A DNA stretch of 64,000 nt from Azotobacter bryophylli (lineage in GTDB: Bacteria; Pseudomonadota; Gammaproteobacteria; Pseudomonadales; Pseudomonadaceae): contig NZ_JBHRSJ010000019.1 in NCBI RefSeq assembly GCF_042643485.1, positions 62,001 through 126,000 of the forward strand, read 5' to 3'. Within the stretch, counting starts at the first letter, position 1. The number at the start of each line of letters is the position of its first letter. A model generated the notes under the pieces. It worked only from the letters and a program-made list of their open reading frames with translations, was not told the origin of the DNA and did no database searches. The position numbers and the translations under genes were made by a program. Shown here piece after piece: positions 40,222 to 50,438 of this stretch.

Positions 40222-41910
40222 TCAGCCCTCGCTGGCCAGCGGCCCGATCAGCCGGCTCAGCTCGCCGTCTGCCGGCGCACCCTCGTCGGCGCCGCCCGCC
40301 ACCAGCGCCTGGGCTTCCAGCACCACGTAGGCGCTGCTGCAGAACAGCGAGTTGAGCCGCTTCATGTCCTCCAGCAGCTCCAGGTGGGCGGAGCTGGTTT
40401 CGATGCACTGCGCCACCTGGCGGTGCAGGCGGTCGACGTGGGCGTGCGCCAGGCGCCGTTCGAGGGCACGGAAGCCGCGCTTGCGGCGCAGCAGCTGACG
40501 CGCGCTGGCGGCGTCGCCGGAGAGGAACACCGACAGGCCCAGGCGCAGGTTGGCCAGTAGCTCGCCGTGCAGCAGCGACAGCTCCTCCAGGTCGCTGCGG
40601 GTGAACGCCGGCTGCCGCTCGGTCTTCGGGTGCTGCACCTTGCCTAGCATCTTCTCGATGATGTCGCCGGCCTGCTCCAGGTTGATCGCCCACTCGATGA
40701 TCTCGGCCCAGCGTCGGTCCTCGTTCTCGGCCAGGGCGCCCCGCGGCAGCTGCGCCAGGTACAGCTTGACCCCGGCGTAGAGGGCGTCGACGTCGTCGTC
40801 GAGGCGGCGGATGGCCTTGCCCAGCTCCGGCTGGCGGCCCTGCAGCACGGCCAGCAGGTGGTCGAGCATGCGCTCCACCAGATCGCCGATGCGCAGGGTC
40901 TCGCGCACCGCGTTGGCCAGCGCCAAGCTCGGCGTGGGCAGGGCGCTGGAGTCCAGGTAGCGGGGCCGGGCGACCCCTTCCTCGCGGGCCTGGTCCGGCA
41001 GCAGGCGGGTGCACAGGCGCGCCATCGGGCCGACGCTGGGCAGCAGCAGCAGGCAGCGCAGGCTGTTGTAGGCCAGGTGGAAGCCGATCACCCGGTCCTG
41101 CGGGCCGAGCGGCAGGGTGGCCATCCAGGCCGCCAGCGGGTCGAGCAGCGGCAGCACCAGCAGGCCGAGCAGCTTGTACAGCAGGTGGCCGAGGGCGACC
41201 CGCCGGCCGCTGGCGATCTGCGTGCGGCTGTTGAGGAAGGCCAGCACGCCGCTGCCGATGTTGGCGCCGATCACCAGGGCGATGGCCACCGGCAGGCCGA
41301 TCAGCCCGGCGCCGGCCAGGGTCGCGGTGAGCAGCACGGCGGCCAGGCTGGAATAGGCGATCAGCGCGAACAGGGCGCCGACGCAGGTCGCCAGCAGGAT
41401 GTCGCCGTTCAGCGAGGCGAACAGCAGCTCCAGCACGGGGGCGTGGGTGATCGGCTCGCTGGCCTCGACGATCAGGTCGAGGGCGAGCAGGATCAGGCCG
41501 AGGCCGATGGCCACCCGGCCGAGCTGACCGGCCCGGCTCTGCCGGCGCGAGAGGAACAGGCTGACCCCGGTCAGCAGCAGCAGCGGCGACAGCCAGGACA
41601 GGTCGACGGTCAGCACCCGCGCCATCAGCGCGGTGCCGACGTCGGCGCCGAGCATCGCCGCCAGCGCCGGGGCCAGCGCCATCAGCCCGGAGGCGACGAA
41701 GGAGCCGGCCAGCAGGGCGGTGGCGTTGCTGCTCTGCACCAGGGCGGTGACGCCGATGCCGGCGAGGAAGGCCAGCGGCGTTCGGCGCATGCTCTGGCCG
41801 AGCAGCCGGCGCAGGGAGGCGCCGTAGACCCGGAGGATGCCGGTGCGGACGATGTGGGTGCCCCACACCAGCAGGGCGATGGCCGAGAGCAGATCGAGCA
41901 AGGTCACCAT
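40222..41910 (-). CDS. Na/Pi-cotransporter family protein with PhoU-like domain
   Basis: A 562-residue membrane protein of the Na/Pi symporter family (PF02690). Two QSSNAT-type repeats are expected; the first reads ALVQSSNATALLAGSFVASG (near residue 58) and a second, GANIGSGVLAFLNS, follows near 225. The C-terminal 230 residues form a helical PhoU-like domain (WAINLEQAGDIIEKMLGKV). It would import phosphate or regulate it. The ATG at 41910 is chosen over 42060 because the first helix starts there. Confidence 0.87.
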   Translation of the reverse strand: MVTLLDLLSAIALLVWGTHIVRTGILRVYGASLRRLLGQSMRRTPLAFLAGIGVTALVQSSNATALLAGSFVASGLMALAPALAAMLGADVGTALMARVLTVDLSWLSPLLLLTGVSLFLSRRQSRAGQLGRVAIGLGLILLALDLIVEASEPITHAPVLELLFASLNGDILLATCVGALFALIAYSSLAAVLLTATLAGAGLIGLPVAIALVIGANIGSGVLAFLNSRTQIASGRRVALGHLLYKLLGLLVLPLLDPLAAWMATLPLGPQDRVIGFHLAYNSLRCLLLLPSVGPMARLCTRLLPDQAREEGVARPRYLDSSALPTPSLALANAVRETLRIGDLVERMLDHLLAVLQGRQPELGKAIRRLDDDVDALYAGVKLYLAQLPRGALAENEDRRWAEIIEWAINLEQAGDIIEKMLGKVQHPKTERQPAFTRSDLEELSLLHGELLANLRLGLSVFLSGDAASARQLLRRKRGFRALERRLAHAHVDRLHRQVAQCIETSSAHLELLEDMKRLNSLFCSSAYVVLEAQALVAGGADEGAPADGELSRLIGPLASEG

Positions 41911-42105
41911 GATCGGGCCTCCCTGGCGGCGGAATGGCGGAGTGTCGCGGACGCCGGCGCGCCCCTCCACGGTGGACCGCGGGCGGCGCGAAGGCGTTCG
42001 GTGGGTCTTGTCACAGTTCGGTAATGCGCCAGGACAGGGTGCAGCAGCGTTCGCGCCCACGCAAGGGTGGCCAGATGGTCCGAAGGTCTTGTCGTTTTGT
42101 CTGGG

Positions 42106-43218
42106 CTAGGCGCGGAACTCCGGGCCACTCTCCTCCGCGGCGTGCTCCAGGCGAATGCGTAGGCTCAGGTCGGTGCGCGAGTCGGCATGGCGGACCGCTT
42201 CTTCCGCGCTGATCCGGCCGGCCTCGTGGAGCTGGAACAGGTGCTGGTCGAAGGTCTGCAGGCCCGGCTCCGGCGCCTCGGCGATGGCCTGGCGGAGCTC
42301 GCGCAACTGGTCGCGCTGGATCAGGTCGCGCAGGTGCGGGGTGCTCAGCAGCAGCTCCACGGCCATCGCCCGGTGCCGGTCGAGCCCCGGCACGGGGCGC
42401 TGGGCAACGATCGCCAGCAGGTTCTGGGCGACGTCGGCGAGCACCTGGCCGCGGGCGTTCTCCGGGAAGAAGTGGACGATCCGCTCGATGGCCTGCGGCG
42501 CGCCGGTGGCGTGCAGGGTGGCCAGGCACAGGTGGCCGGTCTCGGCGTAGTGCAGGGCGTGCTGCATGGTCTCCAGGTCGCGGATCTCGCCGATCATGAT
42601 CACGTCCGGCGCCTCGCGCAGGATGTTGCGCAGGGCGGCGGCGAAGCTGTGGGTGTCCAGGCCGACCTCGCGCTGGTCGATCAGCGAGCGGCGGTGCCGG
42701 TGGACGAACTCGATGGGGTCCTCAATGCAGAGGATGTGGCCGCTGCGGCTGCGATTGCGCTGCTCCAGCATGGCCGCCAGGGTGGTCGACTTGCCCGAGC
42801 CGGCGGCGCCGACCACCAGGATCAGCCCGCGGTCGCGCAGCGCCAGTTTCTCCAGCACCGGCGGCAGGCCGAGTTCGGCGATGCTCGGGATCTCGCTCTT
42901 CACGTAGCGCGCCACCATCGTCAGCTCGCCGCGCTGCAGGTAGAGATTGAGGCGGAAGCGGCCGATGCCTTCCAGGTCGACCGCCAGGTTCAGCTCCTTC
43001 TCGCGCTCGAACTCGGCCCGCTGCTCCGCCGACAGCAGCGGCCAGACCAGCCGGCGGACCTCGCCCGGGGCCAGCGGCGGCGTCTCCAGCGGCTGGCAGG
43101 CGCCGTCCTGCTTGAGGTGCGGCGGCGCGCCGACGCTGAAGAACATGTCCGAACCGCCCCGCTCGGCGAGCCGGCGGAGCAGGGGAGTGATGTCCGGGGA
43201 ATCGGAGGGGGTGGGCAT
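42106..43218 (-). CDS. PilT/PilU-type twitching motility ATPase (PilU-like)
   Basis: A 370-residue hexameric secretion ATPase for type IV pilus retraction. Walker A is GAAGSGKSTTLAAML, the Asp box CIEDPIEFVHRH, Walker B APDVIMIGEIRDLETM and the His box ATLHATGAPQAIERI. The tail DSRTDLSLRIRL is closer to PilU than PilT. It stands alone rather than next to pilT. The ATG at 43218 starts the family N-terminus; the upstream in-frame start at 43362 would run into the recC promoter region. Confidence 0.88.
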   Translation of the reverse strand: MPTPSDSPDITPLLRRLAERGGSDMFFSVGAPPHLKQDGACQPLETPPLAPGEVRRLVWPLLSAEQRAEFEREKELNLAVDLEGIGRFRLNLYLQRGELTMVARYVKSEIPSIAELGLPPVLEKLALRDRGLILVVGAAGSGKSTTLAAMLEQRNRSRSGHILCIEDPIEFVHRHRRSLIDQREVGLDTHSFAAALRNILREAPDVIMIGEIRDLETMQHALHYAETGHLCLATLHATGAPQAIERIVHFFPENARGQVLADVAQNLLAIVAQRPVPGLDRHRAMAVELLLSTPHLRDLIQRDQLRELRQAIAEAPEPGLQTFDQHLFQLHEAGRISAEEAVRHADSRTDLSLRIRLEHAAEESGPEFRA

Positions 43219-43360
43219 GCGGCGCTCTCTCGCTCGGAATATGGCCCGATGATGGTGCAGCCGTCGGTCGGCGGCAAACCCGCGACACGAACTGACGCAC
43301 GCTTCGGGCAGAATGACGGTGCCTGTTATCCTTATCCGTTCGTTCCCCAGCGAGTCGCCC

Positions 43361-46300
43361 ATGCTCAGCCTCTATCACGCCCCCGACCTGGAAACCCTCG
43401 GCGAGCTGGCCACCACCCTGCTGGCCCAGCCGCAGAGCGATCCGCTGGCGCCGGCGCGGGTGGTGGTGCCGAGCCAGGGCATGGGCCGCTGGCTGACCCT
43501 GGAACTGGCGCGCAAGCAGGGCATCGCCATGCAGCTGGATATCCAGCTGCCGTCCAGCTTCGTCTGGGACCTGTCGCGTCTGGTGCTCGGCCAGTTGCCC
43601 GAGCAGTCCGCCTTCACGCCGGCGACCCTCGGCTGGCGCCTCTACGATTGGCTCTGCGAGCCCGCGCAGCTGGCCCTGGCGCCGCGCCTGGCGCACTACC
43701 TGGACGGCGGCGACGAGCGCCGGCGCCTGGCGCTGGCGGGGCGGATCGCCGACGTTTTCGACCAGTACCTGCTCTATCGCGACGACTGGCTGGCCGCCTG
43801 GGAGCGCGGCGAGCGCCTCGGCCTCGGCCCCGACGAGGACTGGCAGGCGCTGCTCTGGCAGGAGCTGACCAAGGACGGCCACCCGCACCGCGCGCGCCTG
43901 CTCGACGACCTGCTGCACCGCCTGTACTCCCCCGAGCCCATCGCCGGGCTGCCCGAGCGCCTGCTGCTGTTCGGCATCAGCAGCCTGCCGCCGCACCACC
44001 TGCGGGTGTTCGACGGCCTGGCCCGGCACACCGAGGTGATCGTCTTCGCTCTCAACCCCTGCCGCGAGGCCTGGGGCGAGATCCGCGACGTCCGCGAGCT
44101 GGCGCAGCAGCCCGGCGCGGACGACGGCGACTGGTACCTGGACATCGGCAACCCGCTCTTGGCCAGCCTCGGCAAGCAGGGCCGGGACTTCTTCGACAGC
44201 CTGTTCGCCCTGGCCGGCGAGGGCGCCGGGCAGGAGATCGGCCTGTACTCGGCGGACGAGGACCTGGCCGACGACAGCCTGCTGCACGCCCTGCAGAACG
44301 ACATCCTGCGCCTGCGCGCCCGCCGGCCGGAGGAGCGCCTGGCCCTGGGCGAGGACGACCGCTCCCTGGAACTGCACATCGCCCACTCGCCGCTGCGCGA
44401 GGTGGAGATCCTCCACGACCAGCTGCTCGCCCGCTTCCAGGCCGATCCCGGCCTCAGCCCCGACCAGGTCGTCGTGCTGACCCCGGACATCGAGCGCTAC
44501 GCCCCCTACATCGAGGCGGTGTTCGCCTCCCGCGACGGCCGCGGCGTGCCGCGCACGAGCGCCCCGCGGACGGCCGCCCCACGGATGGCCGCCCCACGGA
44601 TGGCCGCCCCACGGATTCCCTACAGCCTGGCCGACCGCAGCCTGCGCGCCGAGGTCCCGCTGATCGAGGCCTTCCTCGGCCTGCTCGGCCTGCCGGAAAG
44701 CCGCTTCGCCGCCGAGGAGATCCTCGCCTGGCTGGAGCAGCCGGCCATCGCCCGCCGCGCCGGCATCGAGGAGGAGGACCTGCCGCTGCTGCGCGACTGG
44801 CTGCGCGAGGCCGGCGTGCGCTGGGGCCGCAACGGCGCCCACCGCGCCCGCCTGGGCCTGCCGGACGACGCCTCCTTCACCTGGCGCCAGGGTCTCGACC
44901 GCCTGCTGCTGGGCTTCGCCGCCCCGCCGCAACTGGCCGGCCAAGAGGCGCCGCTGCTCGGCGACTGCTGGCCGCTGGACGCCCTGGAAGGCGCCCGCGC
45001 CCAGCTGCTCGGCCGGCTGGTCGGCTTCGTCGGCCAGCTCGCCGCCCTGGCCGACGACCTGCAGCGGCCGCGGCCGCTGGCGGATTGGGCCGACCGCCTG
45101 CAGCAGCTGATCGACGAGCTGTTCGACGAGAGCGAGGCCGGCGACACCCTGCTGCTGCTGTCCCAGGCCTGCGCCGCGCTGCGCGACCAGGCCCAGGCCG
45201 CCGGCATCGAGCGGCCGCTGAAGCTGGCCCTGGTGCGCCAGGAGCTGACCGGCGCCCTGGAGCAGGGCGGCGGCGCCTCGGGCTTTCTCACCGGCGCGGT
45301 GACCTTCTGCACCATGGTGCCGATGCGCAGCCTGCCGTTCCGCCTGGTCTGCCTGCTCGGCCTCGACGACGGCGCCCTGCCGCGGCGTACCCCGGCCGCC
45401 GGCTTCGACCTGATCGCCCGGCACCCGCGGCGCGGCGACCGCGCCCGGCGCCTGGACGACCGCTACCTGCTGCTGGAAACCCTGCTCTCGGCCCGCGAGG
45501 CGCTGTATCTCAGCTACGTCGGCCGCGACCCGCGGGACAACGCCGAGCTGCCGCCCTCGGTGCTGGTCAGCGAGATCCTCGAGGCGGTGGACCAGACCGC
45601 CGTCTGCGGGGACTCCGCCAGGGCCAGCGAGCGCATCGTCGTCGCCCATCCCCTGCAGCCCTTCTCGCCCGGCAACTTCGAGGACGGTCGCCGCACCGGC
45701 TTCGCCGCGCCCTGGTTCCGCGCCGCCCGGCGCCTGGCCGAGCCGCCGGCGACGCCCGAGTCCTTCGCCTCGCCGCTGCCAGAGCCGGACGCGGACTGGC
45801 TGACCGTCGAGCCGTCGCTGCTGCTGAAATGCTTCCAGAACCCGGCGCGCTTTCTCCTCGAACAGCGCCTCGGCCTGCGCCTGGCCGACGCCGAGCAGGC
45901 CATCGCCCCCGACGAGCCCTTCGCCCTCGAAGGCCCGGCCCGCGGCGGCCTGCGCCGGCTGGCCCTGAGCGCGGTGGAGCACGGCTGGAGCGAGGCCGAC
46001 GAGCGCGCCGTGGCCCGCGCCGCCGGCTGGCTGCCGCCCGGCGAGCTGGGCTACGCCCTCTGGGGCCGGGAGCGCGGCCCGGTGCGCGCCTTCGCCCCGC
46101 GGCTGTTCGACGCCCGCCCCGAGGCCGCGCCGCAGCCCCTGCCGGTGGATGCGAACCTGGCCGGGGTGCGCGTGCACGGCTGGCTCGACGGCGCCACCGC
46201 CGAGGGCCTGTTCGACTGGCGGCTGACCCGGCCCGGGCCCTGGGACCTGCCGCGCTTCTGGCTGCGCCACCTGCTGCTGAACCTGTCGGCGACCGCCGGG

Positions 46301-46690
46301 ATCGGCCGGGAAAGCCGGCTGCTGTCGCCGGCTGGCGACTGGCGGCTCGGCCCGCTGGACGATGCCGCCGAGTTGCTCGAACCCTGGCTCGCCGCCTATC
46401 GCCAGGCCCTCTGCGAACCCCTGCCGCTGCTGACCCGCGCCAGCCACGACTTCGCCCAGGCGCTGGCCTCGCCGGGCGCGCGGAGCCAGAAGCCGCCGGT
46501 CGAGGCCGCCCGCGCCAAGGCCCGGGTGGCCTGGGAAGGCAGCGAGTTCGGCCTGGCCGGCGAGTGCTGCGACCCCTGGTACGCCCTGGCCTTCCGCGAC
46601 CGCGATCCGCTGGACGCGCGCTTCGAGGCGCTCGCCGAGCGACTGCTCGGCCCGGCGCTGGCGGCCCTGGCCGGGGAAGACGAAGCATGA
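43361..46690 (+). CDS. recC: Exodeoxyribonuclease V subunit RecC
   Basis: A 1109-residue subunit that recognises the Chi site in the RecBCD helicase-nuclease. The N-terminus LSLYHAPDLETLGELATTLL, VVPSQGMGRWLTLELA and later FCTMVPMRSLPFRLVCLLGL with DDGALPRR are RecC landmarks. The ATG at 43361 starts the protein. Residues 401-419 carry three copies of a five-residue repeat (AAPRM) not expected in RecC. It is followed by recB and recD in the usual Pseudomonas order. Confidence 0.93.
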   Translation: MLSLYHAPDLETLGELATTLLAQPQSDPLAPARVVVPSQGMGRWLTLELARKQGIAMQLDIQLPSSFVWDLSRLVLGQLPEQSAFTPATLGWRLYDWLCEPAQLALAPRLAHYLDGGDERRRLALAGRIADVFDQYLLYRDDWLAAWERGERLGLGPDEDWQALLWQELTKDGHPHRARLLDDLLHRLYSPEPIAGLPERLLLFGISSLPPHHLRVFDGLARHTEVIVFALNPCREAWGEIRDVRELAQQPGADDGDWYLDIGNPLLASLGKQGRDFFDSLFALAGEGAGQEIGLYSADEDLADDSLLHALQNDILRLRARRPEERLALGEDDRSLELHIAHSPLREVEILHDQLLARFQADPGLSPDQVVVLTPDIERYAPYIEAVFASRDGRGVPRTSAPRTAAPRMAAPRMAAPRIPYSLADRSLRAEVPLIEAFLGLLGLPESRFAAEEILAWLEQPAIARRAGIEEEDLPLLRDWLREAGVRWGRNGAHRARLGLPDDASFTWRQGLDRLLLGFAAPPQLAGQEAPLLGDCWPLDALEGARAQLLGRLVGFVGQLAALADDLQRPRPLADWADRLQQLIDELFDESEAGDTLLLLSQACAALRDQAQAAGIERPLKLALVRQELTGALEQGGGASGFLTGAVTFCTMVPMRSLPFRLVCLLGLDDGALPRRTPAAGFDLIARHPRRGDRARRLDDRYLLLETLLSAREALYLSYVGRDPRDNAELPPSVLVSEILEAVDQTAVCGDSARASERIVVAHPLQPFSPGNFEDGRRTGFAAPWFRAARRLAEPPATPESFASPLPEPDADWLTVEPSLLLKCFQNPARFLLEQRLGLRLADAEQAIAPDEPFALEGPARGGLRRLALSAVEHGWSEADERAVARAAGWLPPGELGYALWGRERGPVRAFAPRLFDARPEAAPQPLPVDANLAGVRVHGWLDGATAEGLFDWRLTRPGPWDLPRFWLRHLLLNLSATAGIGRESRLLSPAGDWRLGPLDDAAELLEPWLAAYRQALCEPLPLLTRASHDFAQALASPGARSQKPPVEAARAKARVAWEGSEFGLAGECCDPWYALAFRDRDPLDARFEALAERLLGPALAALAGEDEA
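44561..44617 (+). repeat. 15-bp tandem repeat inside recC
   Basis: A degenerate 12-bp unit (GCCCCGCGGACG) is followed by three copies of GCCGCCCCACGGATG (last ending in ATT), all in frame. They encode APRT, AAPRM, AAPRM and AAPRI. Confidence 0.9.
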
Positions 46691-46742
46691 CGGGCAGCCG
46701 CGCTTCCATGACCGAATCCGCCCTTGTCAGGACGATGAGCCG

Positions 46743-49700
46743 ATGAGCCTCGATCTTCTCCACGCCCCCTTCGACGGCCGCTCGCTGATCGAGGCCAGCG
46801 CCGGCACCGGCAAGACCTGGACTCTCACCGCGCTCTACGCCCGCCTGCTGCTGGAGCGCCAGCTCGGCGTCGGGCAGATCCTGGTGGTCACCTACACCAC
46901 CGCGGCCACCGCCGAGCTGCGCGAGCGCATCCGCGCCCGCCTGGCCGAGCTGCTCGCGCTCTACGACGGCGTGCCCAGCGGCGACGCCTTCCTCAACGAC
47001 CTGCACGCCCGCCATCCCGGCGAGGAGGCGCGCCGCCGCCTGCTGCTGGCGGTGCACGGCTTCGACGAGGCGGCGATCTTCACCATCCACGGTTTCTGCC
47101 AGCGCGCCCTGCAGGACGCGGCCTTCGAGGCCGGCGGCGACTTCGACAGCGAGCTGACCCAGGACGACCGCGAGGTGCTCGACGCGCTGCTCGCCGACGC
47201 CTGGCGTGCCGAGCTGGCCGCGGCCGACCCGGCCTGGGCCGGCTTCCTGGCCAAGAGCGGCATCACCCCGGTCTGGCTGCGCGAGCGCCTGCGCAGCCAC
47301 CTGGGCAAGCCCTACCTGCGCGTGGAGCCGCACGCCCTGCCGGCCCCGGCCGATTTCGAGGCCGCCCGCGCGGCCTGGGAATGCGCCGCCGGGCTTTGGC
47401 GCAAGAACGGCGCGGACTGGGTCGCGGAGCTGGCGAACCACGGCGGGCTCAGCCAGACCACCCACAAGCCGGTCAAGTTCGCCCTCTGGGCCGGCGAGCT
47501 GGACGCCTACTTCGCCGATCCCGCGGCCCTGTTCGAGCCGCCCGAGGGGCTCAGGAAGTTCGGCAGCGAGGCCCTGGCCAAGGCCTGCAAGAAGGGCTAC
47601 GACGCGCCGTCCTGCCAGCTCGCCCTGGCCCTCGACGAACTGAGCAAGATCCTCGGCGACAGCCTGCCGGCCGGCCAGGCGCGGCTGGTCGCCCTGCAGG
47701 TGCGCCTGCTGGCGCGCCTCAACGAGGAGCTGCCGGCGCGCAAGGCCGAGCAACGTCTGCTGGCCTTCGACGACCTGCTCAACCGCCTCGACCAGGCCCT
47801 GCAGGGCCCGGCCGGCGAGCACCTGGCGGCGACCCTGCGCGAGCGCTACCCGCTGGCGCTGATCGACGAATTCCAGGACACCGACCCGGTGCAGTACGCG
47901 ATCTTCAGCCGGATCTATCCGGCAGGCCCCGTAGTTCCGGGCGTCACGAGCGGCTCGATGGCAAGGAAGGCTTCGAGCGAGGAGCGAGACAGTACGGCGG
48001 GTACGGCGAGGTCCGAGGGAGAAGCTGACGCGGACAGCGAGTCGCGCAGTAGCCCGGGTGCCGACCTCTGTTTCGTCGGCGACCCCAAGCAGGCGATCTA
48101 CGCCTTCCGCGGCGCCGACCTGGCCACCTACCTGAAGGCCCGCGGCGAGGCCCGGCGCCAGTACAACCTGCCGACCAACTACCGCTCCACGCCGGAGCTG
48201 ATCCAGGCGCTGAATCTTCTGTTCGCGCGCCCGCGGCCGTTCGCCGAGCCCGGCCTCGACTACCCGCCGGTCCAGGCCAGCAGCAAGCCCCGGGCGAAGC
48301 TGGTGCTGCCGGCGCTGGACGAGACGGAGCGGGGCGCGCCGCTGGGGCTGGTCTGGCTCGGCGACGACTATCTGAGCAAGGGCGAGGCCGGGGCGCGGGT
48401 CGCCGTCGACACCGCCCGGCGCATCGCCGCGCTGCTCGCCGCCGGCGCCGAGGGCCGCGCCTATTTCGAGGAGGGGGGCGAGCGCACGGCGCTCAAGGGC
48501 GGCGACATCGCCATCCTGGTCGCCAACCACCGCCAGGCCGGGGAGATCGCCGCCGAACTCGCCGCCCGCGGCGTGCCCAGCGTGCGCCGCGGGCGCGACA
48601 GCGTCTGGCAGAGCGAGGAGGCCCAGGAGCTGGCCGCGGTGCTCGCCGCCTACGCCGAGCCCGGCCGCGAGGGCGTACTGCGCTACGCCCTGGCCACCCG
48701 CCTGCTCGGGCGAAATGCCGTCGAGCTGGCCCGCTGCCAGGACGACGAGGCGGCCTGGGACCTGGAGCGCGAGGCGGCCGAGCGCTACCACCAGCTCTGG
48801 CAGCAGCACGGCTTCATGCGCGCCTTCCGCGCCTGGCTCGATGAGCAGAACGTGGCCGAGCGCCTGCTCGAGCTGGCCGACGGCGAGCGGCGCCTGACCA
48901 ACCTGCTGCACCTGGCCGAACTGCTGCAGGCCGCCAGTCTCGAACGTCCCGGCCTGGAGCCGCTGCTCGCCTGGTTCGACGCCCAGCGCCGCAGCGAGGG
49001 CGGCGGCGACGAGGTGCTGCTGCGCCTGGAGAGCGATGCCGAGCGGGTGCAGATCGTCACCGTGCACACCAGCAAGGGCCTGGAATATCCCCTGGTGTTC
49101 TGCCCCTACCTGTGGGACGGCCGCCTGCTCGGCAAGCACAAGGACAGCGCCCGCTGCCACGATGAGGACGGCCGCCCGCTGCTCGACCTGGGCAGCGATC
49201 AGCTCGACGACAACCTGCAGCGGGCCCGCCGCGAGATCTTCGCCGAGCAGCTGCGCCTGGCCTACGTCGCCGTGACCCGCGCCCGCGACCGCCTCTGGCT
49301 GCACTGGGGGCCGGTGGACTGCAAGCCGAAGAAGGACGGCAGCCTCGCCGAGGAAGGCCTGCACACCAGCGCCCTGGCCTGGCTGCTGCACGGCCGCAAG
49401 CTGCCCGGCGAGGACGCCCTGAGCGAACTGGCCGCGCATCTGGCCGGTTGCGTCGGCGAGACCCTGCGCGGCGAGCTGGACGCGCTGGTCGACGCCAGTG
49501 CCGGCACCTGCGAACGCCTGGCGCCGCTCGCCGACGAGGCGACCGCCCAGGGCCAGATCCGCGCCCGGACCCCGCAGCGGCTCGCCGAACTGACCCGCAG
49601 CCTGTACAGCGCCTGGCGCATCGGCAGCTTCTCCGGCCTGGCCGCCGGCAAGCACATGGAGGCGCCGGACCGCGACAGCCTGAGCATGCCCGACGCCAGC

Positions 49701-50420
49701 GAGCCGGGCGCCGGCTTCCACGCCTTCCCCCGCGGCGCCCGCTCCGGCACCTGCTTGCACGCCATCCTTGAGAGCTGGGCGCGCGGCAAGGGCCGCTTGG
49801 AGACGTTGGTCGAGCCGGCCCTGGAGGCCCACGGCCTGCCGGTCGACTGGAGCGCGCTGACCGCCGACCAGCTGCAGCGGGTGCTCGACTGCGACCTGGA
49901 CGGCCGGGGCCTGCGCCTCTCGGCCCTCGATCCCGGCCGGCGCCTGCCCGAACTGGGCTTCACCTTTCCGGTTGCAGGGCTGGACGTGCAGCGCCTGCGC
50001 GCCGTCCTCACCGATCCGGCAATGGGGCTCGCCGAGCCGCTGCGCGAGGCCGCCGGGCGGCTGGAGTTCGACAGCCTGCGCGGCTTCCTCAAGGGCTTCA
50101 TCGACCTGACCTTCGAGCACGAGGGGCGCTGGTACATCGCCGACTACAAGTCCAACTGGCTCGGCCCGGACGCCGGCCACTACGGCGGCGAGCGCCTGCT
50201 GCAGGCCCTGGCCGGCGAGCACTACTACCTGCAGTACCTGATCTACCTGGTGGCACTGCGCCGCTTCCTCCGCCAGCGCCTGGCGGATTTCCGCGACGAG
50301 CAGCTGGGCGGGGCCTTCTACCTGTTCCTGCGCGGTATGCCCGAAGCCGGCGTCTACTTCGCCCGCCCGGCGGACGGCCTGCTGGATGCGCTGGACCGCC
50401 TGTTCGCGGAGGGTCGCTGA
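46743..50420 (+). CDS. recB: Exodeoxyribonuclease V subunit RecB
   Basis: A 1225-residue 3'-5' helicase and nuclease. Motif I is EASAGTGKTWTL (near residue 17), motif II LIDEFQDTDPVQYAIF, motif III FVGDPKQAIYAFRGAD, motif V TVHTSKGLEYPLVF, and the nuclease core WYIADYKSNWLG near the C-terminus. Between motifs II and III an in-frame segment of about 45 residues (396-439) is foreign in look. It starts 52 bp after recC. Confidence 0.93.
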   Translation: MSLDLLHAPFDGRSLIEASAGTGKTWTLTALYARLLLERQLGVGQILVVTYTTAATAELRERIRARLAELLALYDGVPSGDAFLNDLHARHPGEEARRRLLLAVHGFDEAAIFTIHGFCQRALQDAAFEAGGDFDSELTQDDREVLDALLADAWRAELAAADPAWAGFLAKSGITPVWLRERLRSHLGKPYLRVEPHALPAPADFEAARAAWECAAGLWRKNGADWVAELANHGGLSQTTHKPVKFALWAGELDAYFADPAALFEPPEGLRKFGSEALAKACKKGYDAPSCQLALALDELSKILGDSLPAGQARLVALQVRLLARLNEELPARKAEQRLLAFDDLLNRLDQALQGPAGEHLAATLRERYPLALIDEFQDTDPVQYAIFSRIYPAGPVVPGVTSGSMARKASSEERDSTAGTARSEGEADADSESRSSPGADLCFVGDPKQAIYAFRGADLATYLKARGEARRQYNLPTNYRSTPELIQALNLLFARPRPFAEPGLDYPPVQASSKPRAKLVLPALDETERGAPLGLVWLGDDYLSKGEAGARVAVDTARRIAALLAAGAEGRAYFEEGGERTALKGGDIAILVANHRQAGEIAAELAARGVPSVRRGRDSVWQSEEAQELAAVLAAYAEPGREGVLRYALATRLLGRNAVELARCQDDEAAWDLEREAAERYHQLWQQHGFMRAFRAWLDEQNVAERLLELADGERRLTNLLHLAELLQAASLERPGLEPLLAWFDAQRRSEGGGDEVLLRLESDAERVQIVTVHTSKGLEYPLVFCPYLWDGRLLGKHKDSARCHDEDGRPLLDLGSDQLDDNLQRARREIFAEQLRLAYVAVTRARDRLWLHWGPVDCKPKKDGSLAEEGLHTSALAWLLHGRKLPGEDALSELAAHLAGCVGETLRGELDALVDASAGTCERLAPLADEATAQGQIRARTPQRLAELTRSLYSAWRIGSFSGLAAGKHMEAPDRDSLSMPDASEPGAGFHAFPRGARSGTCLHAILESWARGKGRLETLVEPALEAHGLPVDWSALTADQLQRVLDCDLDGRGLRLSALDPGRRLPELGFTFPVAGLDVQRLRAVLTDPAMGLAEPLREAAGRLEFDSLRGFLKGFIDLTFEHEGRWYIADYKSNWLGPDAGHYGGERLLQALAGEHYYLQYLIYLVALRRFLRQRLADFRDEQLGGAFYLFLRGMPEAGVYFARPADGLLDALDRLFAEGR
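47928..48059 (+). repeat. In-frame low-complexity insertion in recB
   Basis: About 132 bp, encoding a Ser/Glu/Ala-rich stretch (GSMARKASSEERDSTAGTAR and beyond), sit between the conserved QYAIFSRIYP and LCFVGDPKQAIYAF. The ends resemble REP-type sequence (GTAGTTCCGGGCG and GTAGCCCGGGTG). Exact borders are uncertain. Confidence 0.6.
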
Positions 50421-50438
50421 TGCCTCGCCGCGCTTTGC

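Noticed and set aside
44561..44617. CRISPR-like repeats
   Set aside because: The units are contiguous 15-bp tandem repeats without spacers and are in frame inside recC.
42187..46746. 1500-codon plus-strand frame across pilU and recC
   Set aside because: It runs antisense through pilU and out of frame through recC, with Arg/Pro/Gly-rich nonsense; typical high-GC shadow.
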